From Phoronis australis (Eukaryota > Phoronida > Phoronidae), in assembly GCA_002633005.1 (NCBI GenBank), contig NMRA01000014.1, positions 1,786,710 through 1,844,770 on the forward strand: a stretch of 58,061 nucleotides of DNA, read 5' to 3'. Every line of letters starts with the position of its first letter. Positions within the stretch are counted from its first letter, which is position 1. A program made the translations under genes and the position numbers. Under the pieces are notes generated by a model. It was not told where the DNA came from. It made no database searches and was given only the letters and a program-made list of their open reading frames with translations. Positions 27,201 to 39,400 of this stretch are shown here, piece by piece.

Positions 27201-28840
27201 TGGAAAGGATGGGTCTCTGGTCTCGTAGAAACGTGAATCTCGTTAAGTAAGCTAGTGTGACCACATGCTTAGTCTTGCGAGTCCTTGCTTTTCTCGCAAG
27301 AAACGCACGCCTGCATGATGCATTGATTGGCCAAAAATCGCCGGCTTTCTCAGTTTCATAGATAGTCATCCATGTTCTGACTGGCACCAGCACTGAACGG
27401 TGACACAGTGTTGTGTGCATGCAATGTCCATCAATGCGTAATTTTGTCGTGAACTGACGGTACCCGAATGTGTAATAAAGTAAAACGTGATTTGTAATTT
27501 ACTGAGCAAGTGAGCCAGAAAAGTGTCAATGTGTGATTTCTTTCTAATTCTTACACCTGGAGACTCATTATGGAAGCCATGCAGAAATTTACATGCGTCT
27601 TCCAAATTAAGTTGGTCCGTGAGGCTGTATTCCGCATAATTGAGTGAACAAATATAAGTATGCTCGTCACTTGCTTTCCATTTACCTATAAGAGTCGAAG
27701 GTAGCATGACTGTAGTTGTTTGCAGTTTAGCGAACTAAAATGAATTGATGAAGGTTAATTGCTATTCTTAATACCTACAGTAAAGTGTCAATCCTTGTCC
27801 GCCTGAACTCTTCCATGTGCTAGGAGATTGTGCCAAAAAGACTGAGCACCAAGAGACATACACTTTCGTTTTGTACGTCCGATTTATTTCATGCACAAGT
27901 CGAAGTGTTCAGGAGATCTCCACCTCGGGGTACTTTCCGTCGCAACTTTACCGTCGGCTTCTAGCGCTCCCTCTTGAGAGCTAAGCAAGCTATTCGTTTG
28001 CATGGTCTGCATGAACACACATAGCGTTGTTTCCCAAGCTTGTTTGTGCTGTGGCGTTGGGATTTATCGGTGCTTGTGGGTGCACAATGAACTCTACTGG
28101 CCCGACAAGTCCCACTGCTCCATCATACGTGCTTCGTTGTAGTCTAATACTATGTATGCTGCATTGAATTACTCGTTTCATTTCTCAAAAAAATTGTGGT
28201 ACACAAGTCAATGTTCAGTCGCGTCGTGGTACATATTTCTTTTGTGTGAAATTCCTGAAGCCGGGAAGTTGTCAAAGCGCGAAAGAAATAAGTATTCTAG
28301 TGATGAATGGCAGGTTACATAGTAACTTACTTCCGGCCGTGAATGCCTCCAGATTGCGAGGGATGTCGAGAGTTGACACGTTCGCTTGTAGTCACCCGGT
28401 TGTGGTAGGTTATTCTGTGTATTGTATTGCTGTCGAGTTGTTCTTGGTCATTGTACGTTTAACATGGCAATTCGTACTGGCCAGTAACATCTCTATGGTG
28501 ATACAAATTTCTCAGCAGGTGAAGAAAAGATGACATATAATTTCCCCAACAAGGCAAAACGATGTGTCTGCTATTGGGGGTGGGTTGAGATCAAACTGTT
28601 CTTTATTTTGTAAGAAGAGCTATATGTAAATCCTCGATTTTTGTGAATTGCTGACCAGGTAAAACCCTATTGATGAGGCAATTTTGAATAAAACGTGCAC
28701 TTGAAAGTGCCGTTGGAATTTTTACAGGAATTGTGTACAGCAATATGCAAAGTGTTTTCGTAGTCCGTACGGTTGTTACTCAATTTCCTCTAATGTCATC
28801 CAGACACTGGTCTATGTAGGATATGTTGGCAAACTTCGTG
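21295..28840. other. Gene-poor stretch
   Basis: The longest frame in the window (146 codons, 24754-25194, plus strand) lies here. It has several cysteines but no motif I recognise and no splice context. A C-run with an adjacent palindrome, GTGCTCGTTCGAGCACC, lies at about 26874-26900, and vague similarity to the interior of MITE copy 1 appears near 26680-26720. Nothing firm. Confidence 0.45.
22742..22788. repeat. Perfect 13-bp hairpin
   Basis: GTTTAATAGTTTG (22742-22754) is perfectly complementary to 22776-22788, with a 21-base loop. A weaker outer pairing may extend it. Confidence 0.75.
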
Positions 28841-28844
28841 ACAT

Positions 28845-29145
28845 TGGGCCCTCGTTCATCCGAGGGGAAAGGTGCCTGTGGCTTCTGAGAGGGAAATATT
28901 TCGGGGTGAGGGGGAAAATCCTACCTCCTGATCATCATCAATAGCACCCTGCCCCTGTGTCCCCACCCCTTCTCCCCCCTCGTTGCAAGTCCTCATAGGT
29001 TTTGCCTCACCTAGCTAAAACTAGCATTTTGTATTCCTTCAAAGTGTAACCTGTGTGAGTTAAGGGTCATCGAATTTTTCTATCACTAGAAGGGAATTTA
29101 TGGGCATCATGACGGGAATTTCGCATGACTTTATATTTTTCAGAG
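28845..29145 (+). repeat. Dispersed repeat R1, copy 2
   Basis: Plus-strand copy of the repeat at 12160-12440, roughly 300 bp. It is followed at 29152-29170 by a perfect short palindrome, GGGGGCGAA-A-TTCGCCCCC. Confidence 0.75.
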
Positions 29146-29199
29146 GAGAATGGGGGCGAAATTCGCCCCCAAAAGTCGAGGGATTGAGGGTCCTGTAAC

Positions 29200-29420
29200 A
29201 TCCTATCACAAAAATGGCTGGTCAGATTTATATGCAAGTTTCACGTGCTGTATGTACTGTTTTCCAGAGCATTGTGGGAATTATTTTTGCAATGTCCCTC
29301 TTTTGCACGAGGGGCTATCAAAAAGTATATTTGTGGAAAACTCTGACTGGCATAAAGAAGCGTTTTCAAGATTTAATCGTGAATTGTCGAATGAAATTTG
29401 GCCATGCTATTGCTAACATT
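29200..29420 (+). repeat. Dispersed repeat R3, copy 2 (short)
   Basis: Has the AAAATGGCTGGTCAGATT core, GCACGAGGGGCTATCAAAAAG, and GAAATTTGGCCATGCTATT, all shared with copies 1 and 3. The open frame 29150-29416 overlaps it and is explained by the repeat. Confidence 0.65.
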
Positions 29421-30544
29421 GTACTGTTATTGTTATATTTTCTCTTTTCTAAATTTTGCTAATAAGGCATGATCACCTGATCCGATTATCTTTAGATTAA
29501 TACACATTAAGTCATATTCAGCGGGCTTTGTACTTTCAGCACAAGCGCGCGCGTACATTTACGCAGTTAAATTTTGTATAGAATGTGTTTACTTCTGAGC
29601 CAGGGTCGCCTGGCTGGCGTTTTTCTGGGTTTGAACCATGATTTGAGCAAAACAGATTCTTAAAGAATGACTTATTTCGAAAGAAACTTACGCATTTTTT
29701 TAAGTTATGAAGGCTGAGCCGCTGTTACGCTGTTTACCACAAGAAACTACTCGTTAAACTGCCGAACATGTTTGTATTTAGCCCCGTGTGTCTGCACGTG
29801 AAGCTTTGCCTATATATGAACGAGCTTGTTTAGAACAAAGCTTGGCAACGGTAGAAGCATATGCAGACACGTCACTATACGAAAACGTTTTTGTTCAAAC
29901 ATAATGAACACGCTTGCGTTCAGTGCCAGACCACTTGGAAGACAATTTCACTAACTGTGTGCACCGGTGAACCAGTTGAGGTTGATGTACTTTATTTCCT
30001 TTTTGTTCGTTTGTTTAGAAAACAAGAGTATTTTACCGTAATATTTACATGTCATGAAAATAGGAACTAATCGTTGATTGGAACTGGTACGATAGCTCTT
30101 TTTACGTATAGCGTAAGGCGTCATACACAAAGAATTGTGGGATAGGGGTCATCTAAAACAGCGAGGTTTAGACGTAAATAAACGATCACCTTATTTTAGT
30201 AGTATTTCAAGCAGGCATAAGTGCGAGTAAATAGGTGATATATCCCATAATTACCAAGCCGACGATCATCTGCGTGAGTGACACTCTGGATTATGGATTG
30301 GACGACTAGTATCTCAAATCTGCGCTCTGAGATGCGCACGTATGGAATTACCTTCTCCGTAAAGGTCATGGGGTATGCATTTGCGTCGAATTTTTTAGTT
30401 TATGATAAACGTATTTCTCAGACATTAACGGGAATGACCATTTTTTTGGTTGTTATAACCACCAAATATTCGATAATTAAACTTAAATGTCAGCACAATA
30501 CAAATAAAAATGACAGAACAGCATCATATGGACACATATTTGAC

Positions 30545-30925
30545 TACACTAGCTGCTTTTGGCTAATTTCGGAACATCATCTCAGAAATGGTTGATTGGA
30601 TTCAAAGGAAACTTTCAAATACTGTGTTTTATGCACATTTCTCCAAAAATCTGATGGATATTATTTTCAATCCACGAGAGGGGCTATCAAAAGTACATGA
30701 AGGTTGCATAACGATGTTCATAAAAAATTCACAACGTTGCATAAAATAGAAAAAATATTTTTGAAAACTGTAATACCATTTTTGTGAGATTTCGTCTTGA
30801 TATTTATATCTAACAAAATTTGGCCGTGTTATTAGTGCCCGACTTGCTACTTTTAGCTAAAATTTTATTAGGACATGGTAACGTGACCTAATCAGTGGCT
30901 TTTAGGTGTAATGTCAAAAATCAAA
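30545..30925 (+). repeat. Dispersed repeat R3, copy 3
   Basis: Has the core ATCTCAGAAATGGTTGATTG, then ACGAGAGGGGCTATCAAAAG, then AAATTTGGCCGTGTTATTAG and GGACATGGTAACGTGACC. It is the most complete copy in the window. Confidence 0.7.
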
Positions 30926-30929
30926 ACAT

Positions 30930-32145
30930 ACATGTACAAGCCTTTTGCTTTCGTGTATGTTTTCTGACTTAATGTTTATACCTTTGTAAGCATTGCCTGA
31001 ATACACGGACTTGTAGACAAGGTCTTTCTTTAACCGTAAAATTCGCTTTGATTCTGTTTTTACTAAACTGAAGACCAACTCCTCATTGAAGGAGACTGCC
31101 AGTATTCATCCACGATTTTTTAAGAATCCCACTGGCGGAGTTGGATGAAACTGAATGGATTAACCAACTACTGCAATATTCACTAGGTTTCTCTGTTGCG
31201 TGGCATATGGCCTACACTCGCATGTTTTTCCACTCAGCCGACAGATTCCCGTAGGCAGCCGAAGACTAGATCCTGGAAGGTTTCAGAAAGGTGTGTCTGG
31301 GGTTTATACGAGCATAAGTAATGTGATTAGATTTTACAATGCCCGTAGAAATCCTAAATAACACTGAAAATAACTTCGTGACCTCTCCATGGGTTCATCC
31401 GCATGGCGAACGTTCTCATTGTACCGAAACACTTCGATTTATCAAACAGGGCTTATGGGCAATTTTACAGGTGAGGTCAAAGAAAATAGGTTCTGGTCTG
31501 TGGCTTTTTATGAAAATTGATGCGGTATTTTTAGTTGTCCATATTTAATTAAAGAAGCGTCATGTGATGCCAGCTGAAACAAGCCGGGATCCTTTCTTTC
31601 CCCTGCGCCAGCTGAATGGGTTGGGATTCCTCTTTGTTTTCTTCAAGCAGTGAGGCGCAGGTTTCAAAATAAATTGCCGGCGAAGGCCAGAACCAGTTGG
31701 AGGAATGGACAATGAAAGACTACGCATTCGTTTGACTGCGCACATTTAGGTTGCCCTCGCAGAACTAGTATATGAGTTTCGATAAGACGGAACAACGCAA
31801 CGAAAATATTTGCTACTTTTTGATCTGGTTTTGTACTGAAGCATATATCTAGGTAACGGGAACGAAGCTTTTTGGCGAAATCCTAACTAGGGAAGATGAC
31901 TGTGCTGGCGAAATCCACCACGTGGAATCACTGTTGTGAACTTTCGTTGAATCTAGATTAGAACCATAGACTCTAACAAAACACTGGCGACGTGTTATTC
32001 TGAAGGTCAAAATATTGCCCTTGTCAACCTTGTTTTATCGAAAACAACTTACAAAAAGTAAAACAATTATCTAACTCCTTATCAACAAGTCTTATACTCA
32101 AGCACACCATGAAAAAATAAATATTTACATTTTAGCCATTCATAC
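30930..32145. other. Unrecognised short frames
   Basis: A plus-strand frame from ATG 31339 reaches CAG-GTGAGG near 31470, which looks like a donor. A minus-strand 61-codon frame lies at 31560-31745. Neither resembles a known family. Confidence 0.4.
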
Positions 32146-32146
32146 A

Positions 32147-32273
32147 CAAAACGTACCGAGAGTGGCGTAGATGAAGTAATATCCCACCTGACATTATTCT
32201 GCAGTCTAAGTTATACGCGGAATAATGTCGAGTGGGATATTACTTCATCTACGCCAATCGAGGTACGTTTTGT
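32147..32273. mobile_element. 127-bp foldback element, family F2
   Basis: Arms of about 53 bp (32147-32199 and 32219-32273) are nearly perfect complements, including a 28-bp exact stretch around GGCGTAGATGAAGTAATATC. The loop is about 18 bases. No coding capacity and no clear target-site duplication is visible. No second copy was found in the window. Confidence 0.85.
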
Positions 32274-33774
32274 ATTGTGTTTCGAATTCCCAAGTTTCTT
32301 TCATTTTTGAGGCAAATTTTTTAAATACTTCACCCATGCAGTTCACGTTGCGAATTGCACCCTACACGTATATACTTACTAGTTAGGTTAAAAGTTGTTG
32401 CTAGTAAAAGAAACAGTTTTAAATGTAACGATTCATTACTTGAAAAGAAATAAAAATAATGAAACAACGGTAATTGTGCATTGAACTTGTAACATTTCCT
32501 GAAAATAGTTAAATAGCAACATTTGATATTGTAGTTACCGAGGAATCGGCGCCTGGGTTGCAGACGATATAATATTTAGCAATCGAGAACTTGGACGAGT
32601 CATACTATCAACACTTTTGTTCATGATGTTACGTTTGGGACCTGATTGCATGCTGAGTGTTATTTATACTGCTGCAATTGTATTAGGCCTACTTTACACT
32701 ATTTTGGGAAAGTTTGATAATCAAACGGGCTAACTACGTCGAGCCGACATTGACCTACCTTTTGAACTTTCCATGTCAGAGGGCACTGAAGAAGTGCGGG
32801 AGATGAATACGGAAAACAATATCACATGGCCGTATTGCACTCGATTGATTCAACGCACATGGGATACATATGCTTATTTAGATTCACGCCATTTATATTT
32901 GCATACAAGAGTAATTTGCATGTACGCCTACCCACTGATGTTTGGTTAAGGGTTTGATGCGCTTTGATCAGCAACTTTTGAACTAGAATGAAATTGAGCA
33001 TTTTTCCTCGAGTGATTTACATGTACATTATGCAGGTCGCCACCTGGATGTTTTTGTGCGCCATTGTAAACTCTTAACTAATTATCAGTTAATCTCAAAA
33101 GAACGCGGGGCAACCATCACCTTGCTCCTCGATTCTATTCAAGCGTTTCCGTGCGCCCTAACTTAATCCAGGCGCACTGGCTTATTGCGTTTACGGTGCA
33201 GATGTGATAGTGCTTTTGGAGAAAAGATCGAGTTTATCAATAGATTGTAAATAAAATGGTCGATAACATAAAAGACGATGGCCATACATGTAGCTTCTGG
33301 TAATATATAACTGTAAAATCAAAGACCACGATGATAGTGACTGGCTGGGCAGTTAGTTCCATTATATTTTACACATAATGACTGTAATCTTACACAGAAT
33401 CTGCTACGCTGCCGTAATCAGTTGATGAAGACCTATCACAGATGCTGTGTCAATATTCGGGCAACACGTTTCAAAAGCCGATTCAAAAAACCTTGCACGT
33501 CGCTTTTTGTTTTACCCATTCACTCCTAACAAAATCGACTAGGGTATGAAAGACCTTATTTCAAGTCCGTGTATTTCGCCTAGTATCTACAAAATTGCTG
33601 ATTTTAACTCAGTAGAAGTATTTATCCGTCACTTTTTGCTTTTTTTCTCGACATATGTCCATTTAAAAACCATGTTCGCCCTCTAGTGATTTTTTCTAAG
33701 AACGATCTCGACGTTTAATAACGCCAGAACCATTCAATAACCTCCATATATTTTCTGAAAGTAGAACTAGATCC

Positions 33775-34140
33775 TGTAGTATTTAATTTTAGGCATTTTA
33801 TCAATCTGCCATTAATTGAGTCGTGTGCCAAATGAATGTCTTTCCAGTAAAATGCAGCAAACAAGAAAAGTTCATTCGTGGACATGTTTCAGATGAGATC
33901 TCAAAAAAAAACTGTTGCAGTTTTCTAACATGTAATTTCGTTTTGATTCTAGCAGCTTAAGGTTTTTCGTGAAAATCACTTTAGCCTTATATTTGACAGT
34001 TCCTCATACCGAAGGTGTTTATTTTAAAACTGTCAAACAGTACCTAAAGCAAAGTACCTGGAAGTTTCATATGAATCCGATCAGCCATTAAAGAGATGAT
34101 GTTCCGAAGTGCTTAGCGAAATGTGGCATTTTTCCAAGAT
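33775..34140 (-). repeat. Dispersed repeat R3, copy 4
   Basis: On the minus strand it reads TTCGGAACATCATCTC then ATGGCTGATCGGATTCATAT, matching copy 3, and continues through GAAAACTGCAACAG and GAGATCTCATC blocks. Confidence 0.68.
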
Positions 34141-34144
34141 GCCA

Positions 34145-35720
34145 CATAACTTCGCCAGTTGATGAGTAGCCACAGGGTATCAAGTTATTTAGAGCGAGAT
34201 TAGTACGATCGCACGCGCTCTCCGAAGCTCACAATTTTGAAAATTAAAACTAAAAAAAAACAAGCTTCACATAACTTAATAGGCCTCTACATAAAAATAT
34301 CGCCTGTCAACTTTACACAGGTGAGGATATGCCGCGGTACAATCGTGGGGAACTAGAACTCGCCTTATGTCAGGAGTTTGAAATGATTCTTTCTGACAAA
34401 CGCAAAACAAAAAACTCATACGTGTTCCACACAATAGTAAAAGTACACCACCTGTGATCCTGAAAGTAAATGCGCACGGGTCTTATAGCTCACACAGAAA
34501 AAAATCGGAAATATGGCAATATTTTTGAAATATTTCTGTTTTAATCAACACAGTGCAAACATATATACAATGGTAATGAAGGCAAACATTTCACATTTTC
34601 AACAAATTTTCTGCAGAACCTTCACATGCTCACAACGTTTAGGTATCTCTAACTGAACCTTTTCTTGAAACTGTTAAAAAATGCCTAGTGAGTGAATCTG
34701 GGCGAAGACAAACTTACAATAAATGATTAATATTTCCTGAAAGAAAATACACCAAATTTATTCAGGAGAGAAGAAGCCCATACAGTTATTTTGATATTTT
34801 GATAGAAAATCATTGGGAGCTTTTGGCATTGCTTTGAATTCACTACCTGGTACGTTCCGGACTGTTACTAAGCCATGCAAAACAGTCAGACAGCATTTCC
34901 ATAGGATGTCGAAAAAAAAGTGAATTTACCCCATATCTACACTAACGCCCAGGCCACCACCGAGTACGACAGCACATAAAATCAACCAGTTTCGAAAGGA
35001 TTATCAACACCTTCCAAATCTGGGCAGCTCAAGTTAAGTGTAGATGTACTCTAAATTTATTGCTACATTCAAAGTCAATTCTCGTCTGTTGCACAGGAAG
35101 AATTTATACAAAACCACTGCAGGAATGACCAAGCTTCTGAAAGGTAGGGCCACTAACAAACTTCGGAGTAGAGTTGGAAAAAACAACAAATAATTTATTG
35201 CATCCAACTCATCTCAGCACTTAATGTCACATAGCAAAAGCAAAATTTTATTAGCATGGGTATTGATGAATCAATTATCATGTAAATTAATCATGAACAG
35301 TGTACAATTGCGGGAAAAGTGTCCCTACTGAGGCACAGCATTGTGGGTAAATATCGAAGAATCGGATATGGCGGTGCAGCATCCTGAGATCTGGCTGTTC
35401 CCTTGCATTGTTGAAACCAACTTCTACCAAGGCAAGGGAAATTAAATGAATTTGTGGCAGCCTGTTTCATGATTTTGATATGTAAACAGTAAGAAATGAA
35501 TAGGATAAGAAACTTTTAACAATCTCACTTCTCATTGGAACTTGATCAGCACAGTTTTTGCATTCAGTGCTAAGCCAGTGCACTCCGAATTAAGATATAA
35601 AAGCTTGATAATGAACTACATGCACACCCAACTTTTATAATCAAAGGTACAACCATGGAGGATAAGTGCTTAGAGCTTAACATGGCAACACAACTTATGG
35701 AAAGGACAATGGTAGTATCT
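34145..35720. other. PARN 3' flanking DNA
   Basis: AT-rich with several minus-strand AATAAA hexamers that could serve a longer PARN 3' UTR. No gene recognised. Confidence 0.5.
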
Positions 35721-35723
35721 TAC

Positions 35724-35980
35724 AGCAGTTGAGAAGACTGGTTAGCTAAGTCTAAAATTTCCTAATTGAGTGAGTACACTAAACACCGCAATTGAGAAGC
35801 TCAGTTAGATAAGTCTAGGATTACCTTTATTTAATGTTCACACTATACACTGCAGTTTAGTGAGGTACTAAACTTTTTTAGCTAAGCCTCAATTTTCGTA
35901 TTAGAGTGAGTACACTACACATTGTAATTTAGAAGCTTGGTTAGCTTGGTCTAAGATTTCCTTACTGAGTGAAGATACCA
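35724..35980. repeat. Four-copy tandem repeat of 64-72 bp
   Basis: Units start near 35724, 35788, 35852 and 35924. Each has the order GCARTTGAGAAG, TTAGCTAAGTCTA, GAGTGAGTACACTA. The third unit has an insertion. It lies about 500-700 bp past the PARN stop on the minus strand, in 3' flanking DNA or a long 3' UTR. Confidence 0.75.
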
Positions 35981-36341
35981 ATGTGAAAATTTATACATAA
36001 ATTACATAAATTTTGATTTAGGAAACAATTGGCAAATAAGTAGTAACACAGTTATCTCCTCATTACAATCTCAAATGGACTGCAGCGGAAGCTCAAGAGA
36101 GGCATCCAATGAAGGTGTGAATTTAGCAACTTGTTTGCAAACAGGATTGTAGAGTAATTTACCAGTTTAAATATTTGGTACATTGTCAGTTTGAGAGCAC
36201 TGATATATAAGCAGTCTTCAACCTTATAACAGCAAACTGGAGTAAAAACAAATTTAGTGAAGGCCTTAAAGGTTCATTGTCAAGGTTCATTGGAACGTGG
36301 TGTTGAATAAAATATGTTCAAGTGGGATTTCATTGAAAAAA

Positions 36342-36347
36342 TTTATT
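36342..36347 (-). terminator. Candidate PARN polyadenylation hexamer
   Basis: AATAAA on the minus strand lies about 100 bases past the PARN stop codon. It is the nearest canonical hexamer I see. Others occur further on (for example near 35191 and 34756), so a longer 3' UTR is possible. Confidence 0.45.
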
Positions 36348-36448
36348 CAGAAAGAATGATTGTTCTAAGCAGTTAAATGCAGTGCTTGCAGAGACGCGTC
36401 TTCAGCTGAGTACGATGCCATTGGTGTCACGTAAAAGACGTGCTCCCC

Positions 36449-36498
36449 TCACCATGTCTCTGGCTCCTCAAACAGCTTTTCCTTGTCACTGGTGGTGT
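36449..36498 (-). CDS. PARN: PARN terminal coding exon with stop
   Basis: This exon follows a ttacattgcag acceptor. After completing a GAC codon it encodes TTSDKEKLFEEPETW and TGA. Human PARN ends LFEVPDTW, so the last eight residues are strongly diagnostic. The 8.9-kb intron upstream could hide a further small exon with the same phase. A lysine-rich block like that of vertebrate PARN was not found. The 3' UTR continues to lower coordinates. Confidence 0.92.
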
Positions 36499-39400
36499 CT
36501 GCAATGTAAAGATAATTTACTTACGTCATTCAGAGTGATAATAGGGGTAAGGCAATCATTCTCTCATATCTATGTGAGCATTAAAGTCAGATAAATTGGA
36601 AGTAACAATGATGGGGCAAATGCTATTTAATTTTATTAGTCAACAGAGATCAGCAGATTTTGGGCAGTGACCAACAAACAAGCCCCTGGAGATGAGTTTA
36701 CCAATGCCATTAACCTTCTGATAATACTTTTAAGGGAAGAATGAAACATGCTCACAAGATTTTCTTTAGAACAGGTGCAACTAGTCTAATCATTAAAAAA
36801 ATTAATGTACCTTAACATTTCAAACGTATTTTATTTAAATTTCTTTGGTTAATTTTTAGCATTTTGGAAAATTGAGGTGCCAACGTTGTAAGAAGAACTT
36901 CAACACGTTGAACAAATATTTTCTCTTAAAACAGTCCATGACTTTCACTCGACAGTGCGAGGGAAGGGGGGTTCAAGAGAAACATGGTGAACTTTGTCAG
37001 TTTAGAACACAGACTGGCAGAAGAGGAGATTTTATTCTTTAAAACATCTTCAGAAAATGGGTTTCAGAAAAAAATTCACTATCAATGCAGTTGTCACACT
37101 AATAGTAATGCTTCATTGTAACTCTGACAATTTCTTGTTACTATTGGCTGTTTTAACCTATTCACCTAAACAAAAAGTGACCTTTTATCATTCTGTTATA
37201 CCAGAAACAGAACAATTGATTAACACAAGACCCATGTTCAACAATAAGTACACATAGCTTATGGCCCTCCAGCTAACACAATTGTGTTGTTACATAAAAG
37301 TGACTACCCTGCTGTGTTGTCTACCATAGGTGACAACATAGCTTGCTTTGTTTCAACCTATGCACCAACATCAACTAAAGTAAATATTAGCATAATTGCC
37401 TATCCCCAACAGCCTTTTTCCAAGAATTAAGTTTGGTTGCACTTTCTGTTTCTGACTAGCATTCCTTGAATAAACAAAGGTTTGGTAAATACCATTATTG
37501 TTCAACAGCAATAAGCACTGAATGCATTCCAATGAGACTCGGTCAACTCCAAATCAGTCGTCTATTAAACGCACGATGTATTCCCGTTATTCCACTTGAC
37601 AGAAAAAAGCCAGAACATTTGCACTGCCACATATTGCGTTTCCTTGCGACAACTTGGGATTTTGCCAGATAACACTTGGCGCTTTGATGTTACGCAAAGC
37701 ATTTTGCCCCATTTTGTTCGAGACACTTGATGGCTTTTAGAAATCTTAAAAAGGTGGTAAAGAAAAGACGAGTAATTGAAAACGAAATGTAAACTGATGA
37801 CTGAACGGCTTGCTGATGATAGTAAACAGCTGCTTCTAAATCTTCCACCAAGTTACATGACTGTTGGTTACAGCAAATTTAAACAGGTCGCAGCTCAACT
37901 GGAAAATGGCTGCAAATTATTTCTGCTATATAGGACATTACAAAGGGAGCATACCACCTAAAGTTGAATCAAGTCCACATGTATTGCGTAACATTTCAAT
38001 AAATGCATTATGGTATTTTGATTTCTTTGTTCATGTTAAATCCACATTTCTCTGCTGTTTAACTATCTAAATGTTGAAAATCATATTAGGAATTTTACTC
38101 ACAAAAAATCATTCTCATTAACATTCATTCGACTGTGTTGATTTATTCCATTACTAAATTAAGTCACTAGCAACGTGCACAAGAACATTTGTTCGTAATT
38201 TTAGGGTTGGCCAAATCCAGTAAACTCTAAACGTTTTCTTCAGTTGCTGATGATTTCGTTGTTCTTGTTGGTAACAGAATAGAATCCTATCACAATAAGA
38301 GGTATTATAATTGAAAGTAAGAAGCTCAATTCTATTTATGTTTTTTTTATTTTTGGCCACCTAAACAGGGCTGTAACATAAACTCAGTAGATGTTGTTGT
38401 ATGTGACTTATGAATAAACGTCACCCAGTACATGTACATCACAAGGGGAAATGCAGCTTTATATTCCCAACATCCCTATGATATATGCAAATGTCGCTCA
38501 CGAGGTGGCCATGCGGTAACCTCATCACTAACGTCTGTTGGTCCATCCTTACACAAACACCTAATCCTGTTGGGTAGTGGAAAGTTAGCTGTCAAGAGTC
38601 ATGGAATTTTTCTTTCCATGATTCTGACAGGTAACTTAGTTTGCATTACCCATATTCTAACAGAGTCGGTGATAAGAACATTCATACAATCTGTCCTGCT
38701 TACATTTGGCATGACGTTTTGGTCCATCAATTCTCCAGCCATCTTTCAAAAGATGTTAGAGACTTCTCAGAAAAAACAGCCACTGAGGAGGTAATAGTAG
38801 GATAAAACACGCCCGCATTTTGAGAACCAGTTTTCTCCACTAAATAACCGGTATCCAACTGGTTCTCATAACGTGGGCACGTTATATTCGACTACTGCCC
38901 ACTGTGGATACAGGGTATAGTGATTAGCATAGTGGAGAGACAACAACAATGTCCCCAAAAACCCACCTAGTCCTAAATGAAAACAAAACATTTTTGAAAA
39001 TAACACCGATAATTGACCACCTTAAGTTTATCACATACCCACGCTCATTCATCTGACACCTGAAGGTGGCCAGAAAACTCCTAATAGGTTGATAATAATA
39101 GAAATAATGTTAGAAATGATGCCATTCATTGTTTGCACACTTAGCACTTAAATAAACTAAATTGTTGTGTGAACTATATCAAGTGCCTTCGATACAACTT
39201 TGACTTGACCTAATTATTGCTACATGAAGACTATAATTTCAATTTCCCTCGTCATTTTTTAAAATAGAATACATCTTAATTTATGATGTCGTTCATGTAT
39301 TTCCTGCACTGAGCAAATGTTTTATCCAGTAAAATGTTTAGAGCTAAGTTTGAGGAGAGATTATCTGTGTGGTGCATTCATCATGAGCCCCATATCAGAT

